Source: Lentzea xinjiangensis | GTDB taxonomy: Bacteria; Actinomycetota; Actinomycetes; Mycobacteriales; Pseudonocardiaceae | Length of the DNA stretch: 64,000 bases | Direction: 5' to 3' | Assembly (NCBI RefSeq): GCF_900110955.1 | Contig: NZ_FOFR01000024.1 | Location: 1-64,000 of the forward strand | Position numbers and translations under genes: made by a program | In this document: positions 25,808 to 35,032 of the stretch, piece after piece | Position numbering within the stretch: the stretch's first letter is position 1 | How the letters are laid out: every line of letters begins with the position of its first letter | The notes under the pieces: model-generated | The model's input: the letters and a program-made list of their open reading frames with translations, nothing else | Databases searched by the model: none | Told to the model about the DNA's origin: nothing

Positions 25808-25936
25808 GGCAGGATGAACCTGCCAGCTACGAGCGCGAGGAAGGGAGATGGGGCATCTCGTCCGGCCGCACCGCCGACCCGGCCAGACATCCGAGGTGTC
25901 CTGGTCCCGGGACGAGATCAACCACAGGGAGATGTC

Positions 25937-27205
25937 ATGACAGCACGTCGAGACCAACCCGAGGGTGGGAACTCCCAGCCGTTGCGTCGGCGGACCCTGC
26001 TGGCGGCGGGCGCCGCGTTACCGGTGCTGGCGGCGGGGACGCCCGCCGCGGCGGCCACCTCGGTGGTCGTCGAGCCGTCGAACGTGCAGCAGACGATCCT
26101 GGGCTTCGGCGGTATGAACCACACCGTCTGGATCAACGATCTCACCGCCGCCCAGCGCGAGACGGCGTTCGGCAACGGCGCGGGGCAGCTCGGGTTCACC
26201 GTGCTGCGCATCCCCGTCCACGAGGACCGCGCAAACTGGAGCCGCGAGGTCGCCACGGCCCGGCGCGCGGTCGAGCTCGGGGCCAAGGTCATCGCCTCGC
26301 CGTGGAACCCGCCCGCCTCGATGACCGAGAGCTTCTCCGGGGGCAGGCGGCTGCGGTACGCCTCCTACGGCGCCTATGCGCAGCACTTGAACGACTTCGT
26401 CGCCTTCATGGCGAACAACGGGGTGAACCTGTACGGGATCTCGATCCAGAACGAGCCGGACTACGCGCAGGAGTGGACGGCCTGGACGCCCGCCGAGATC
26501 GTCAGGTTCCTGCGCGAGAACGCGGGCTCGATCACGACCAGGGTCATCGCCCCCGAGTCGTTCCAGTACCGCAAGAACCTCTCCGACCCCATCCTCAACG
26601 ACCCGGTCGCGCTGGCGAACGTGGACATCATCGGCGCGCACCTCTACGGCACCCAGCCCGCGGACTTCCCCTACCCGCTCTTCCGGCAGAAGGGCGCCGG
26701 CAAAGAGCTGTGGATGACCGAGGTCTACCACCCCAACAGCAGCGACTCCGCCGACCTGTGGCCGCAGGCGCTCGACGTGGGCGAGCACATCCACCGCGCG
26801 CTGGTGGACGGCCGGTTCCAGACCTATGTGTGGTGGTACATCCGCCGTTCTTACGGTCCGATGCGCGAGGACGGGCAGATCAGCAAGCGCGGCGCCAACA
26901 TGGCCCACTTCTCGAAGTGGGTCCGCCCCGGCTTCTCGCGGATCACCGCCACCGCTAACCCGCAGTCGAACGTCTACATCTCGGCGTTCAGGAGCGGCGC
27001 CAGGATCGTGATCGTCGCCGTCAACAAGAACACGTCGCCGGTGGACCACGTGTTCACCATCCGGGACACCGGTTCGGCGACGGTCTCGACCTGGTTGACG
27101 AGCGCGAGCGCGACCCTCGCGCACTACAACGACTTCACCGTGTCCAACGGGTCCTTCAACGCTCAGCTGCCTGCCCGCAGCATCAGGACGTTCGTCCTGA
27201 ACTGA
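25937..27205 (+). CDS. Secreted GH30 (subfamily 8-like) glucuronoxylanase
   Basis: 422 aa. A Tat-type signal (RRRTLLAAGAALPVLAAG, cleavage near A39) precedes a GH30 (beta/alpha)8 barrel. Acid/base Glu173 lies in SIQNEPDYAQEW and nucleophile Glu262 in WMTEVYHPNSS; the side beta-domain follows to the C-terminus. Subfamily-8 members cut glucuronoxylan beside 4-O-methyl-glucuronic acid side groups. No carbohydrate-binding module is present. The start ATG 25937 has an agggag site. Leu28, inside the signal peptide, is encoded by TTA (26018-26020), giving possible bldA control on top of CebR repression. Confidence 0.92.
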   Translation: MTARRDQPEGGNSQPLRRRTLLAAGAALPVLAAGTPAAAATSVVVEPSNVQQTILGFGGMNHTVWINDLTAAQRETAFGNGAGQLGFTVLRIPVHEDRANWSREVATARRAVELGAKVIASPWNPPASMTESFSGGRRLRYASYGAYAQHLNDFVAFMANNGVNLYGISIQNEPDYAQEWTAWTPAEIVRFLRENAGSITTRVIAPESFQYRKNLSDPILNDPVALANVDIIGAHLYGTQPADFPYPLFRQKGAGKELWMTEVYHPNSSDSADLWPQALDVGEHIHRALVDGRFQTYVWWYIRRSYGPMREDGQISKRGANMAHFSKWVRPGFSRITATANPQSNVYISAFRSGARIVIVAVNKNTSPVDHVFTIRDTGSATVSTWLTSASATLAHYNDFTVSNGSFNAQLPARSIRTFVLN

Positions 27206-27311
27206 GGCTGCCGTTCACCGGTGCCTTCGGGGGAGCGGTCGTCGGTCCTGCGTCACGCGGTTCGTGACACCGGTTGACGACACGTGGGAACCGTTGCCGT
27301 CACAACAGAAG

Positions 27312-27373
27312 AGCGCAGGACCCCGGTGCGGGGATCGGCCTACGGCTGATCAACCCCATCGGGGTCCTGCGCT
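27312..27373. terminator. Long two-part hairpin terminator
   Basis: Arms 27312-27328 and 27357-27373 pair over 17 bp with a single mismatch (agcgcaggaccccg core). An inner pair (gatcggcc / ggctgatc) extends the structure to almost the whole 62 bases. It lies between the GH30 gene and the convergent small gene ending at 27418, so it can serve both directions. Confidence 0.8.
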
Positions 27374-27417
27374 GGACGGAGCACTCGGCGTGAGAACCCG
27401 GTCCCTCTGCCCGGAAG

Positions 27418-27747
27418 TCAGTCGCCGTCGAGGTGCAGTTCGTGCGCGTCGCGCGCCTGGCACCGCCGTGCGAGTCCGAGCACCTGGTCCAGGAGATCTC
27501 GCGTCTCCCGGTCGTCGTGCTCGGTGAGCTCGGCCTCCAGCTCGGAGATGAACTGGGGCATGTCGGCCCGGGTCAGGACCAGCGTCCTGCACGGGTCCAC
27601 GCGGCCGAGCATCGGACGACGGCTCGTCGCGCACAGCCGGGAGAACCGGTCCAGCGGGTCCAGGACCATCTCCACGGGACGCACTTGGCGCCGCTTCGGG
27701 CTGGTGCCCTTCTGCTCCACGCTCATCAGCAAGACGTCGACGCCCAC
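27418..27747 (-). CDS. Hypothetical protein, 109 aa
   Basis: Small basic-then-acidic protein: an N-terminal half rich in Lys/Arg (KGTSPKRRQVRPVEMVLDPL) and a helical C-terminal half (DMPQFISELEAELTEHDDRE). GTG 27747 is chosen because gagga lies at the right distance; ATG 27726 has no ribosome site. It is divergent from the flavoprotein gene at 27933. No domain was recognised. Codon use is normal for the region, so it is likely a real gene. Confidence 0.65.
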   Translation of the reverse strand: MGVDVLLMSVEQKGTSPKRRQVRPVEMVLDPLDRFSRLCATSRRPMLGRVDPCRTLVLTRADMPQFISELEAELTEHDDRETRDLLDQVLGLARRCQARDAHELHLDGD

Positions 27748-27932
27748 GTCAGTCCTCGGATTCGCCGTTCGGAAGTCCGGGCAAGTGTCGCGCACGGACG
27801 AGTGCCGACCCCGGCCGGGTGACGCGTTCCCGCCTCCGGGTCGCGCGCCTCGGAAGATTTCTCCGAACTCGTTGAACCGCTCTCCGTCTCACCACGTGTT
27901 CCCGCCGTCGAACGGGAAACAGGGGGACGGTC

Positions 27933-29510
27933 ATGGCAGACGAGAAGACGGTGTTGATCGGCCGCAGCGGCCCGACGGTCCTGCTGCCGAAGCAGGGTGG
28001 CCAGGTCGTGCCGCTGCGCCGGACCGCGCCGCTGCGGGTGGACGTCGCGGGTGGCGGCCCGGTCGGCCTCGCGTTCGCCTGCACGCTGAAGTCGCTGCTC
28101 GGTGACGCCGTCTCGCTGCGCGTGCACGACCGGCGCTGGACGCGCCGCGGCGACCGGGTGGTGTGGCGCGGCGCCGCCGAGGGCAACAACCGGCGCGAGC
28201 AGGTCGTGACCTTGCAGAGCAACGTGTGGGCCGCGCTGCCCCAGGCCGTGCGGCAACGCCTCTTCGCGCCCGGCAAGTTCTCCGAGATGTGGCCGCTCGG
28301 CCCGGACTCCCCGGAGTCGAAGGGCCGGCCGCGCAACATCAAGATCCGCTGGATCGAGGACTGCCTGCTCGACATGGCGCAGGACGTCTACGGCATCGAG
28401 GTCGTGCCCGGCGCCTACACCCCGCCCGCGAAGTGGGACGGCCTGCACGTGCTCGCCATCGCCGACGGCGCCCGTTCCGCCACCCGCGACGCGCTGTCGG
28501 CGCACTTCGGCACCCCGAGCCGCGAACTGTTCTCGGTGGACGGTTCGCCGCTCGACGAGCGCGTGCTGGGGATCCGCGTCACCGCCAAGGTGCCCGACGA
28601 GCACACCGTGCCGCTCACGGTGGGGCAGAACAGGTTCCTCTTCAACTCGCTCGGCGGCGGCTTCATCAACATGCGCCTGACCGCCGAGGAGGCCTCCGAG
28701 ATCGTCGCACTCGGCGAGAACGGCCCGGTGGCGTGCATCGGCCGGTTCGGTTGCTCCATGCGCCCCGCCGGCGGCCGCTTCGTCTGCGACCGCCACCGCG
28801 CGGTGTTCAAGCCGTCGGTCGACAAGCTGTCCTACCTGTGGCCGCGGATCCTCGACGGCCTGCGCTTCTTCGGCGTCGGCGTGGCGGACGTCGTGGGCAT
28901 CAACTCGTTCACGCTGGGCATGCAGCAGATGTCGAAGTTCACCGCGCAGCTCGCGCCGTCGACGTTCGGCTTCCTGCTCGGCGACGCCGCCAACTCGCTG
29001 CACTTCTGGCCGGGCCGCGGCCTGAACACCGGCCTGAAGAGCGCCCTGTCGCTGGCCGTGACCCTGCAGGAGCGCCGGCGGGGCGAGTCCTTCCGCGCCG
29101 CCGACTTCGCCGCGCACGAGGGGATCATGCAGCAGCTCCAGTACCGCGAGAAGTCCCGCGCGTGGACCACCATGCTCATGCCCGACTCCGAGGGCGTGCC
29201 GCGCGGCATCGAGGACCGCATCCGCGAGGGCCTGCAGGGGCCGTTCGACCGCGCCGCCCTGGTGAAGACGTTGTTCGACCGGGTGCTGGGAATCAAGGAG
29301 CGGCTGGGCGACCGGATGGGCCCGCTGGCGCCGGACGAGTGGTACTACGGCCGCATCAACGCCATGGACACCCGCACGTTGAAGGTGATGGTGGAGTCCG
29401 GGGCGTGGATCACCCGCGAGATCGGCGGCGAGGAGGTCGAGGTGCCCTCCGCGGAGCCCGTGACGGTGCGCGAGCCCATGCGGCGGCGGGGGCTTTCCCT
29501 CGTGTCGTAG
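27933..29510 (+). CDS. FAD-binding monooxygenase-like protein
   Basis: 525 aa. About 45 residues precede the FAD motif VDVAGGGPVGLAFACTL, which carries GxGxxG-like GGGPVG. A second landmark, FGFLLGDAANSLHFWPGRGLNTGLKSA, is the GD motif with the ribityl-contacting region. No third typical motif (DG) is obvious, although LAIADGARSATRDAL is close. It resembles actinobacterial FAD-dependent oxidoreductases of unknown substrate. A ~100-residue helical C-terminal extension (after QYREKSRAW) is unusual for the family. ATG 27933 has an aggggga site. It stands alone between a divergent small gene and the MEDS operon. Confidence 0.82.
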   Translation: MADEKTVLIGRSGPTVLLPKQGGQVVPLRRTAPLRVDVAGGGPVGLAFACTLKSLLGDAVSLRVHDRRWTRRGDRVVWRGAAEGNNRREQVVTLQSNVWAALPQAVRQRLFAPGKFSEMWPLGPDSPESKGRPRNIKIRWIEDCLLDMAQDVYGIEVVPGAYTPPAKWDGLHVLAIADGARSATRDALSAHFGTPSRELFSVDGSPLDERVLGIRVTAKVPDEHTVPLTVGQNRFLFNSLGGGFINMRLTAEEASEIVALGENGPVACIGRFGCSMRPAGGRFVCDRHRAVFKPSVDKLSYLWPRILDGLRFFGVGVADVVGINSFTLGMQQMSKFTAQLAPSTFGFLLGDAANSLHFWPGRGLNTGLKSALSLAVTLQERRRGESFRAADFAAHEGIMQQLQYREKSRAWTTMLMPDSEGVPRGIEDRIREGLQGPFDRAALVKTLFDRVLGIKERLGDRMGPLAPDEWYYGRINAMDTRTLKVMVESGAWITREIGGEEVEVPSAEPVTVREPMRRRGLSLVS

Positions 29511-29801
29511 GCGGCGGACCAGGGGCCGCGGCGCTTCCCGGACCCGGCGACGGCGCCGGCGGGGGACGCGCGGGCCGGGTCGGCGCTGATCGCTCCAGGC
29601 CACGGGCGTCGCCGCTCCGCCCTGCTCCGACCGGAGTATCTTCTACCGGGAGACGCGCCGACAACACGCGTCCCGGCTCGATCCGGCCCAGGCCGGTTCC
29701 CACGCCGCGGGCGGGCACGTCGCGACCGGGTGATGTGTTGCCGCCTCGCGCCGGACCGGCGTTCGGGGCGGTGGTCGCACCGCAGGGGAGAGGTGGTTGA
29801 G

Positions 29802-30653
29802 GTGGCGCGCGAACGCAGGTCGGGGTTCGCCGGGCACGGGCGGGGCTTCGGGCCCCACGACCACGTGTGCTGGCGGTACCGCGACGAGCACGACTTCCAC
29901 GACCGGGCCCGCGAGTTCCTGGCCGAGGGGCTGGCCCTCGGCTACCGGGTCTGCTACGTCGGCACCGGTGACCCGGACGTCCTGGTGGAGGACCTCGGCG
30001 GGATCGACGGGATCCACGAAGCGCTGGCGACCGGGGCGGCCCAGGTCGCCTCGCTGGACACCACCTACTCGGTCGGGGCAGTGGTCGAGCCCGCGACGCA
30101 GGTCAGGACCTATGCCGAGGCGACGGACGCGGCCCTGGCCGCCGGGTTCGCCGGGTTGCGCGTCGCGGCCGACTGCACCTCGCTGGTGCGCAGCCCGGAG
30201 CAGCTCGACGCCTTCTGCCGCTACGAGCACCGGATCGACCGGTACATGCTCGCCCGGCCGTTCTCGGCGATGTGCGCCTACGCCGCCGACGAGGTGGACG
30301 ACCACGCGTTCGCGCAGCTGGCCTGCATGCACCCGAGCACGAACGCCTCCATCCCCGGCTTCCGGTTGCACGCGGCCGACGACCGCGCCACCGCCTTCGC
30401 GGGTGAGGTGGACCAGCTCAGCGAGGACCTGTTCACCCTCGCGCTGCACCGCGCCGACCTCCGTCCCCACGACGGGCGGCTGGTGTTCGACGCCACCGGC
30501 CTCACCTTCCTCGACCACCGCAACCTGCTGCGCCTGTCCCGGCACGCCGCCGACCGCGGTGCGTCGGTCGTGCTGCGCACCTCGTGGCCCGGCGTGTCCA
30601 TCCTCGCGGACCTGCTCGAGCTCACCAACGTCCGAGTGGAGCGCGCCGCATGA
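29802..30653 (+). CDS. MEDS sensory domain protein with STAS-like C-terminus
   Basis: 283 aa. Residues about 15-185 match the MEDS (DcmR-type sensory) domain: DHVCWRYRDEHDFHDRAREF, ALGYRVCYVGTGDPD, and VRSPEQLDAFCRYEHRID. The C-terminal ~85 residues have the STAS (anti-anti-sigma) pattern, with RLVFDATGLTFLDHRNLLRL in place of the usual DxSGxxFxDSSGL. The phosphorylatable Ser is replaced by His/Arg, so ordinary RsbW-type phosphorylation cannot occur at that position. GTG 29802 was preferred over GTG 29793 by spacing to aggggag. Its stop overlaps the next MEDS gene (ATGA). Confidence 0.82.
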   Translation: MARERRSGFAGHGRGFGPHDHVCWRYRDEHDFHDRAREFLAEGLALGYRVCYVGTGDPDVLVEDLGGIDGIHEALATGAAQVASLDTTYSVGAVVEPATQVRTYAEATDAALAAGFAGLRVAADCTSLVRSPEQLDAFCRYEHRIDRYMLARPFSAMCAYAADEVDDHAFAQLACMHPSTNASIPGFRLHAADDRATAFAGEVDQLSEDLFTLALHRADLRPHDGRLVFDATGLTFLDHRNLLRLSRHAADRGASVVLRTSWPGVSILADLLELTNVRVERAA

Positions 30654-31594
30654 CGATCACCGACGTTCCCCCTCTGGGTGATTTCGTCCACCCCGCGGTG
30701 TTCTACGCCTCCGACGAGGAGTACCTGCGCCTGCTCGTGCCCTTCGTCCTGGAGGGGCTGGAGCGGGACCAGCCGGTCGCCGCCTCCGTGCCCGCCCGGC
30801 AGCTGCGGCTGCTGCGCGACGGCCTCGGCTCCGCCGCCGGCGACGTGCTGCTGCTCGACATGGAGGTCGAGGGCCGCAACCCCGGCCGGATCATCCCCGC
30901 CGTGCTGCGCCGGTTCGCCGACCGCCATCCCGGCAAGCACGTGCGCATCATCGGTGAGCCGATCTGGGCCGGCCGCACCGACGTCGAGTACCCGGCCTGC
31001 GCCCAGCACGAAGCCCTGATCAACCTCGCCTTCGCCGGGCGCGACGTGACCATCGCCTGTCCTTACGACACCGCCGCGCTCGACGAGCACGTCGTGGTCG
31101 ACGCGCTGGCCACCCACCCGCTGGTGTGGGAGACCGGTGGCCGCTACGGCAGCGACCGCTACGCCCCCGGCGCCGTCGTCGACCGCTACAACCAGCCCTT
31201 CGCCGTCGCCCCGGACGCGGTCACGCTCCAGGTCGGCGCCTCCGTCGACGTCCGCGGCGCCCGCCGCTTCGCCACCGAGCACGCCGGCCGGCTCGGCCTG
31301 TCCGGGGCCAGGACCGCCGACCTCGCGCTGATCACCACGGAGCTCGTCGTCAACAGCCTCCGGCACGCCGGCGGCTCCTGCCTGCTGAGCATCTGGCAGG
31401 ACGGCGGCTACCTCGTCTGCACGGTCCGCGACGACGGCCACCTCACCGATCCGCTCGCCGGGCGCCGCCCCGCCACCCTGGAGCAGTACGGCGGCCGCGG
31501 CCTGCTGCTCATCAACCAACTCGCCGACCTGGTGCGCGTCCACACCGCTCCGCACGGGACGACCACGCACGTCTTCCTGCGCCTCGCTCCTTGA
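30650..31594 (+). CDS. MEDS domain plus RsbW-type ATPase (RsbA-like anti-sigma regulator)
   Basis: 314 aa. The N-terminal MEDS domain (about 12-175: HPAVFYASDEEYLRLLVPFV, VRIIGEPIWAGRTDVEYPA) is joined to a GHKL ATPase (about 190-314). The N box is TTELVVNSLRHAGG, the G1 box VRDDGHLTDPL and the G2 box GGRGLLLINQLAD, so ATP binding should be intact. The arrangement is that of RsbA-family anti-sigma regulators of actinobacteria. It overlaps the MEDS-STAS gene by 4 bases, making a coupled pair of two sensory partners. A SARP gene starts 37 bp downstream. Confidence 0.87.
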   Translation: MTITDVPPLGDFVHPAVFYASDEEYLRLLVPFVLEGLERDQPVAASVPARQLRLLRDGLGSAAGDVLLLDMEVEGRNPGRIIPAVLRRFADRHPGKHVRIIGEPIWAGRTDVEYPACAQHEALINLAFAGRDVTIACPYDTAALDEHVVVDALATHPLVWETGGRYGSDRYAPGAVVDRYNQPFAVAPDAVTLQVGASVDVRGARRFATEHAGRLGLSGARTADLALITTELVVNSLRHAGGSCLLSIWQDGGYLVCTVRDDGHLTDPLAGRRPATLEQYGGRGLLLINQLADLVRVHTAPHGTTTHVFLRLAP

Positions 31595-31631
31595 GAGCTG
31601 TCGTCCGAGGCGGGAAGGAACAGGGGCGGGG

Positions 31632-34600
31632 ATGCACCGTGCGAAGTCGTCGGCATCGACGACCCCAGCGCCACACGCCGGCGCCGGAGGGGCCGGCCCT
31701 GGTCCTCGCGGCCTGACGTTCAGCGTCTTGACCGGCGTGCGCGCGTGGCGGGACGACGCCGAACTCGACCTGGGCTCCCCTCAGCAGAAGCTCGCTCTGG
31801 CGGTCCTGCTGCTGGCGGACGGGCGAGTGGTACCCGTCACCGAGATGATCGCGGCGATGTGGGGCGAGGACGCCCCGCCGGCGGCACGCGGAACCGTGCG
31901 CACGTACGTCTACCGGTTGCGCCGGGTGCTCGGCCGGGACGAGTCCGGTGAGCCGGTGCCGACCTCGGCCGGGAACGGCTACCGGGTGCGGCTCGCGGCG
32001 GGGCGGGTGGACCTGGGGCGCTTCCTGGGCGCCGTGCGGGCCGCGGACACCGCGGCCGATCCGGAACGTCGTGCGGAGCTGCTGCGCACCGCGCTGGCGG
32101 AGTGGCGGGACCGGCCGCTGGCGGGCGTCGAGGGCGCGTGGGCGCGGCGGGAGCGGCGCCGTGTCGTGCGGCTGTGGGTCCAGGCCGCGGAGTCGTGGGC
32201 GGAGCTGGAGCTCGGCCGGGGTGGTCACGCCGGGGTGGTGGAGCGCCTGCGCGTGGTCGTGGAGGCGGAGCCGTTGCGGGAGCGGTCGCACGAGCTGCTG
32301 ATGCGCGCTCTGCACCAGTCGGGTCGTCCCGCCGAAGCGCTCGCGGTGTACGAGCGGATCCGCGTGACGTTGCAGGACGAGCTGGGGGTGGATCCCGGCC
32401 CGGCGTTGCGGGAGTGGCACCGGCGGGTGGTGGGAGCCGGCCCGGCTCCACCGCCGGGTGCAGCCGCCGGACCGGTGCGGCCGACGCCGTTGCCGGCGCC
32501 GCTGGCGGTTTTCACCGGTCGTGAGCGCGAGCTGCGCGAGCTCGACGCACGGCTGGACGAGGGTTCCGCGCAGCCGGCGATCGTCGTGCACGGCACGGCG
32601 GGAGTGGGGAAGACGACGTTCGTCGTGCAGTGGGCGAACCGGATCGCGCCGCGGTTCCCCGACGGGCAGCTCTACGTGAACCTGCGGGGGTTCGACGCGG
32701 AGGGGGCGGTCCGGGAGCCCGCGGACGTGCTGCGCGAGCTGCTGGACGGGCTGGGGGTGGCGAAGGCGGGACGGCCGGACGGGGTGGACGGGCTCGTCGC
32801 GCTGTACCGCGGTGTGCTGGCCGGTCGCCGCGTCCTGGTGGTCCTGGACAACGCCAGGGACAGCGGGCAGGTGCTGCCCCTGCTGCCGGGCTCACCGCGG
32901 TGCCTGGTGGTCGTGACCAGCAGGTCGGCGCTGACCGGGCTGGTGGCGTCCACCGGCGCGCACATGATGGGGATGCGGCTGCTGGACATGCCGGAGTCGG
33001 TGGCGTTGCTGGCGCGCCGGCTCGGGGAGCGGCGGGTGGCGGCGGAGTCCGCGGCGGTGCGGTCGATCGCGGCGACCTGCGCACACCTGCCGCTGGCGCT
33101 CGCGGTGGCCAGCGCCAGGATCGCCACGAACCCGGCGCTGAGCCTCTCCGAGTTCTCCCGCGAGCTGGCCGAGCACGCGGAGCTCGGCTTGGACTTCCTC
33201 ACCGGCGACGACCCGCGCAGCGACGTCCGTTCAGTGCTGTCGTGGTCGTACCGGGCGTTGAACCGGGAGGCGGCGAGGTTGTTCCGGCTCCTCGCGGTGC
33301 TGCCGCTGAGCCAGACCGGCACCGCCGCGGTCGCGAGCGTGGCCGGGCTGCCGCCGCCCCGCGCGCAGGTCCTGCTGCGCGAGCTGGTCGCGGTCGGCCT
33401 GCTCGTGGAGGACCGGCCGGGCAGGTTCAGCTGGCACGACCTGCTGCGCGACTACAGCGCCGAACTGCTCGCCGGCACCGGCGACGCCGACGAGCGGCAG
33501 GCCGCGCGCCGCAGGCTGCTCGACCACTACCTCGTGGTGACGCGCAGCGCGACCGTGGCGCTGTCGTCCGCCCGGGACGTGCCGGAGCTGCCGGAACTCG
33601 CGCCGGGGGTGTCACCCCGGCCCGTGTCCGGCGGCAGGGCGGCGCTGGAGGTGCTGACCTCGGAGCACGACACCCTGGTGGCCCTGGTCGACCTCGCCGC
33701 GGAGTCCGGCTTCGAGGCCCACTGCTGGCGGATCGCCTGGCACCTCCGCTTCTACCTGGACTGGAAGAGCCTGTGGAGCTCGATGACCAGGATCAACGAG
33801 GTCGCGCTGCGGGCCGCGGAGCGGATCGGCGACGACGTCGGTGCCGGTCACGCCCGGCGAGGTCTCGCCAGGGCGGCCTTCCGGACGGGCCGGCCGGAGC
33901 TCGCGGTGCGGCACCTGGACGCGGCGGTGGAGGCGTTGCGGTCGGGCCGGGACCGCCGCGCCCAGGCCTACGCGCACCTGCAGGCCTCGGCCAACCTCAG
34001 TGCCCTGGACCGGGTCGAGCTCGCACTCGCCCACGCCGAGCAGGCGAGCGCGATCTTCCGGGAGGTGGGACCGCGCGCAGCGCAGGGCACGGTCCTGATG
34101 CACGTCGCCTTCGCGAAGATGAGGTCGGGGGAGTACCGGGAGGCGATCGGCCTGATCGGCGAGATCTCCGGCTTCGAGGACGACAGCGCTCCGGTCGCCG
34201 AGCTCGTCTTCCGGCTGGACATGCTGAGCGACGCGCACGACCGCCTGGGTGAGCACGGGAAGTCGGTCGAGGTCCACGAGCGGGAGATCAGGATCCTCCG
34301 CGAGATGGAGATCTTCGACGACCACCACGCCGCCTTCCTCGACGAGAAGATCAGCCTGGCGATGTTCACGCTCGCCCGGTCCCTCTTCCTGGCGGGCCGG
34401 CCCGATCGAGCGGTGCCGGTGCAGCGGGAGGCGTTCGCGCGGCTGCGCAGCTTCCTCGCGGCGCCGAAGGCCGGGAGCGACTTCTGGGCGTCGGAGGGCG
34501 GCCGGGTCGACCGGCTGCTGGGCTCCATCGACCTCGTGCTGGCCGACGACCGGCCGGACGCGGTGTGGTTCGTGGAGAGCGTCAGGGTCTTCGACTCCAT

Positions 34601-34703
34601 CGCCACCGCCCTCGTGGACGGTGCCGGCGTCGTGACCGACATGGTCAACGTGCGCGACCGGAATCGGGCCGTGTGGCCTGAGACCCACCCCGGGGTGGCA
34701 TAG
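31632..34703 (+). CDS. SARP-type regulator with NB-ARC ATPase (AfsR-like)
   Basis: 1023 aa. Residues about 25-125 are an OmpR-type winged helix (PQQKLALAVLLLADGRVVPV), followed by the bacterial transcriptional activation domain to about 275 (DLGRFLGAVRAADTA to LGVDPGPALREW). The NB-ARC region has a Walker A GTAGVGKTT near residue 325 and RRVLVVLDNARD as Walker B. TPR-like helices fill 640-1000. This is the AfsR/SARP architecture that activates secondary-metabolite or developmental genes. ATG 31632 has a gggcgggg leader and the gene follows the MEDS pair by 37 bp, so it is probably co-transcribed. Confidence 0.92.
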   Translation: MHRAKSSASTTPAPHAGAGGAGPGPRGLTFSVLTGVRAWRDDAELDLGSPQQKLALAVLLLADGRVVPVTEMIAAMWGEDAPPAARGTVRTYVYRLRRVLGRDESGEPVPTSAGNGYRVRLAAGRVDLGRFLGAVRAADTAADPERRAELLRTALAEWRDRPLAGVEGAWARRERRRVVRLWVQAAESWAELELGRGGHAGVVERLRVVVEAEPLRERSHELLMRALHQSGRPAEALAVYERIRVTLQDELGVDPGPALREWHRRVVGAGPAPPPGAAAGPVRPTPLPAPLAVFTGRERELRELDARLDEGSAQPAIVVHGTAGVGKTTFVVQWANRIAPRFPDGQLYVNLRGFDAEGAVREPADVLRELLDGLGVAKAGRPDGVDGLVALYRGVLAGRRVLVVLDNARDSGQVLPLLPGSPRCLVVVTSRSALTGLVASTGAHMMGMRLLDMPESVALLARRLGERRVAAESAAVRSIAATCAHLPLALAVASARIATNPALSLSEFSRELAEHAELGLDFLTGDDPRSDVRSVLSWSYRALNREAARLFRLLAVLPLSQTGTAAVASVAGLPPPRAQVLLRELVAVGLLVEDRPGRFSWHDLLRDYSAELLAGTGDADERQAARRRLLDHYLVVTRSATVALSSARDVPELPELAPGVSPRPVSGGRAALEVLTSEHDTLVALVDLAAESGFEAHCWRIAWHLRFYLDWKSLWSSMTRINEVALRAAERIGDDVGAGHARRGLARAAFRTGRPELAVRHLDAAVEALRSGRDRRAQAYAHLQASANLSALDRVELALAHAEQASAIFREVGPRAAQGTVLMHVAFAKMRSGEYREAIGLIGEISGFEDDSAPVAELVFRLDMLSDAHDRLGEHGKSVEVHEREIRILREMEIFDDHHAAFLDEKISLAMFTLARSLFLAGRPDRAVPVQREAFARLRSFLAAPKAGSDFWASEGGRVDRLLGSIDLVLADDRPDAVWFVESVRVFDSIATALVDGAGVVTDMVNVRDRNRAVWPETHPGVA

Positions 34704-35032
34704 GCGCACGGCGCTCCCGGATCGCTCGCGGCACATGCCCGGCCGAGCGCGCATGTCAACGTCAACGTTCCTCAGTGCTCGAAGCCGTGCACTCAAGTGC
34801 CTTGTGCTCTGAGCTGGGCTTTGGCCGCTTCCGCGCGTGTTCTGCTGCACCCGTTCGGAGAAGGCCCGGTCGAAGCGCGGCCGCGGCCGCCGTCGGGGAC
34901 TGGCGCTTTCGGGTAATATCCAATATATTAGTTCCCATCAGGGGGCATCCGGCGGCAGACGCGCCGCCGGATGCACTGACCCACTCGACCCGTTCCGGCG
35001 ACGCCGGCGCGGCATGCGGAAGGACAAGCCTC
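34704..35032. other. 329-bp intergenic region with AT-rich dyad
   Basis: No gene is seen. The region is GC-rich except for an AT-rich island at 34911-34936, which forms TAATAT-N5-ATATTA (34914-34919 / 34925-34930) framed by GGG and CCC. This is likely a promoter/operator for the hydrolase gene starting at 35033. A notI-like gcggccgcggccgc lies at 34877-34890. Confidence 0.6.

Noticed and set aside
34682-34702. Palindrome ccaccccggggtgg at the SARP stop codon as terminator
   Set aside because: The palindrome has no loop and lies in the coding end; a GC-rich coincidence is more likely.
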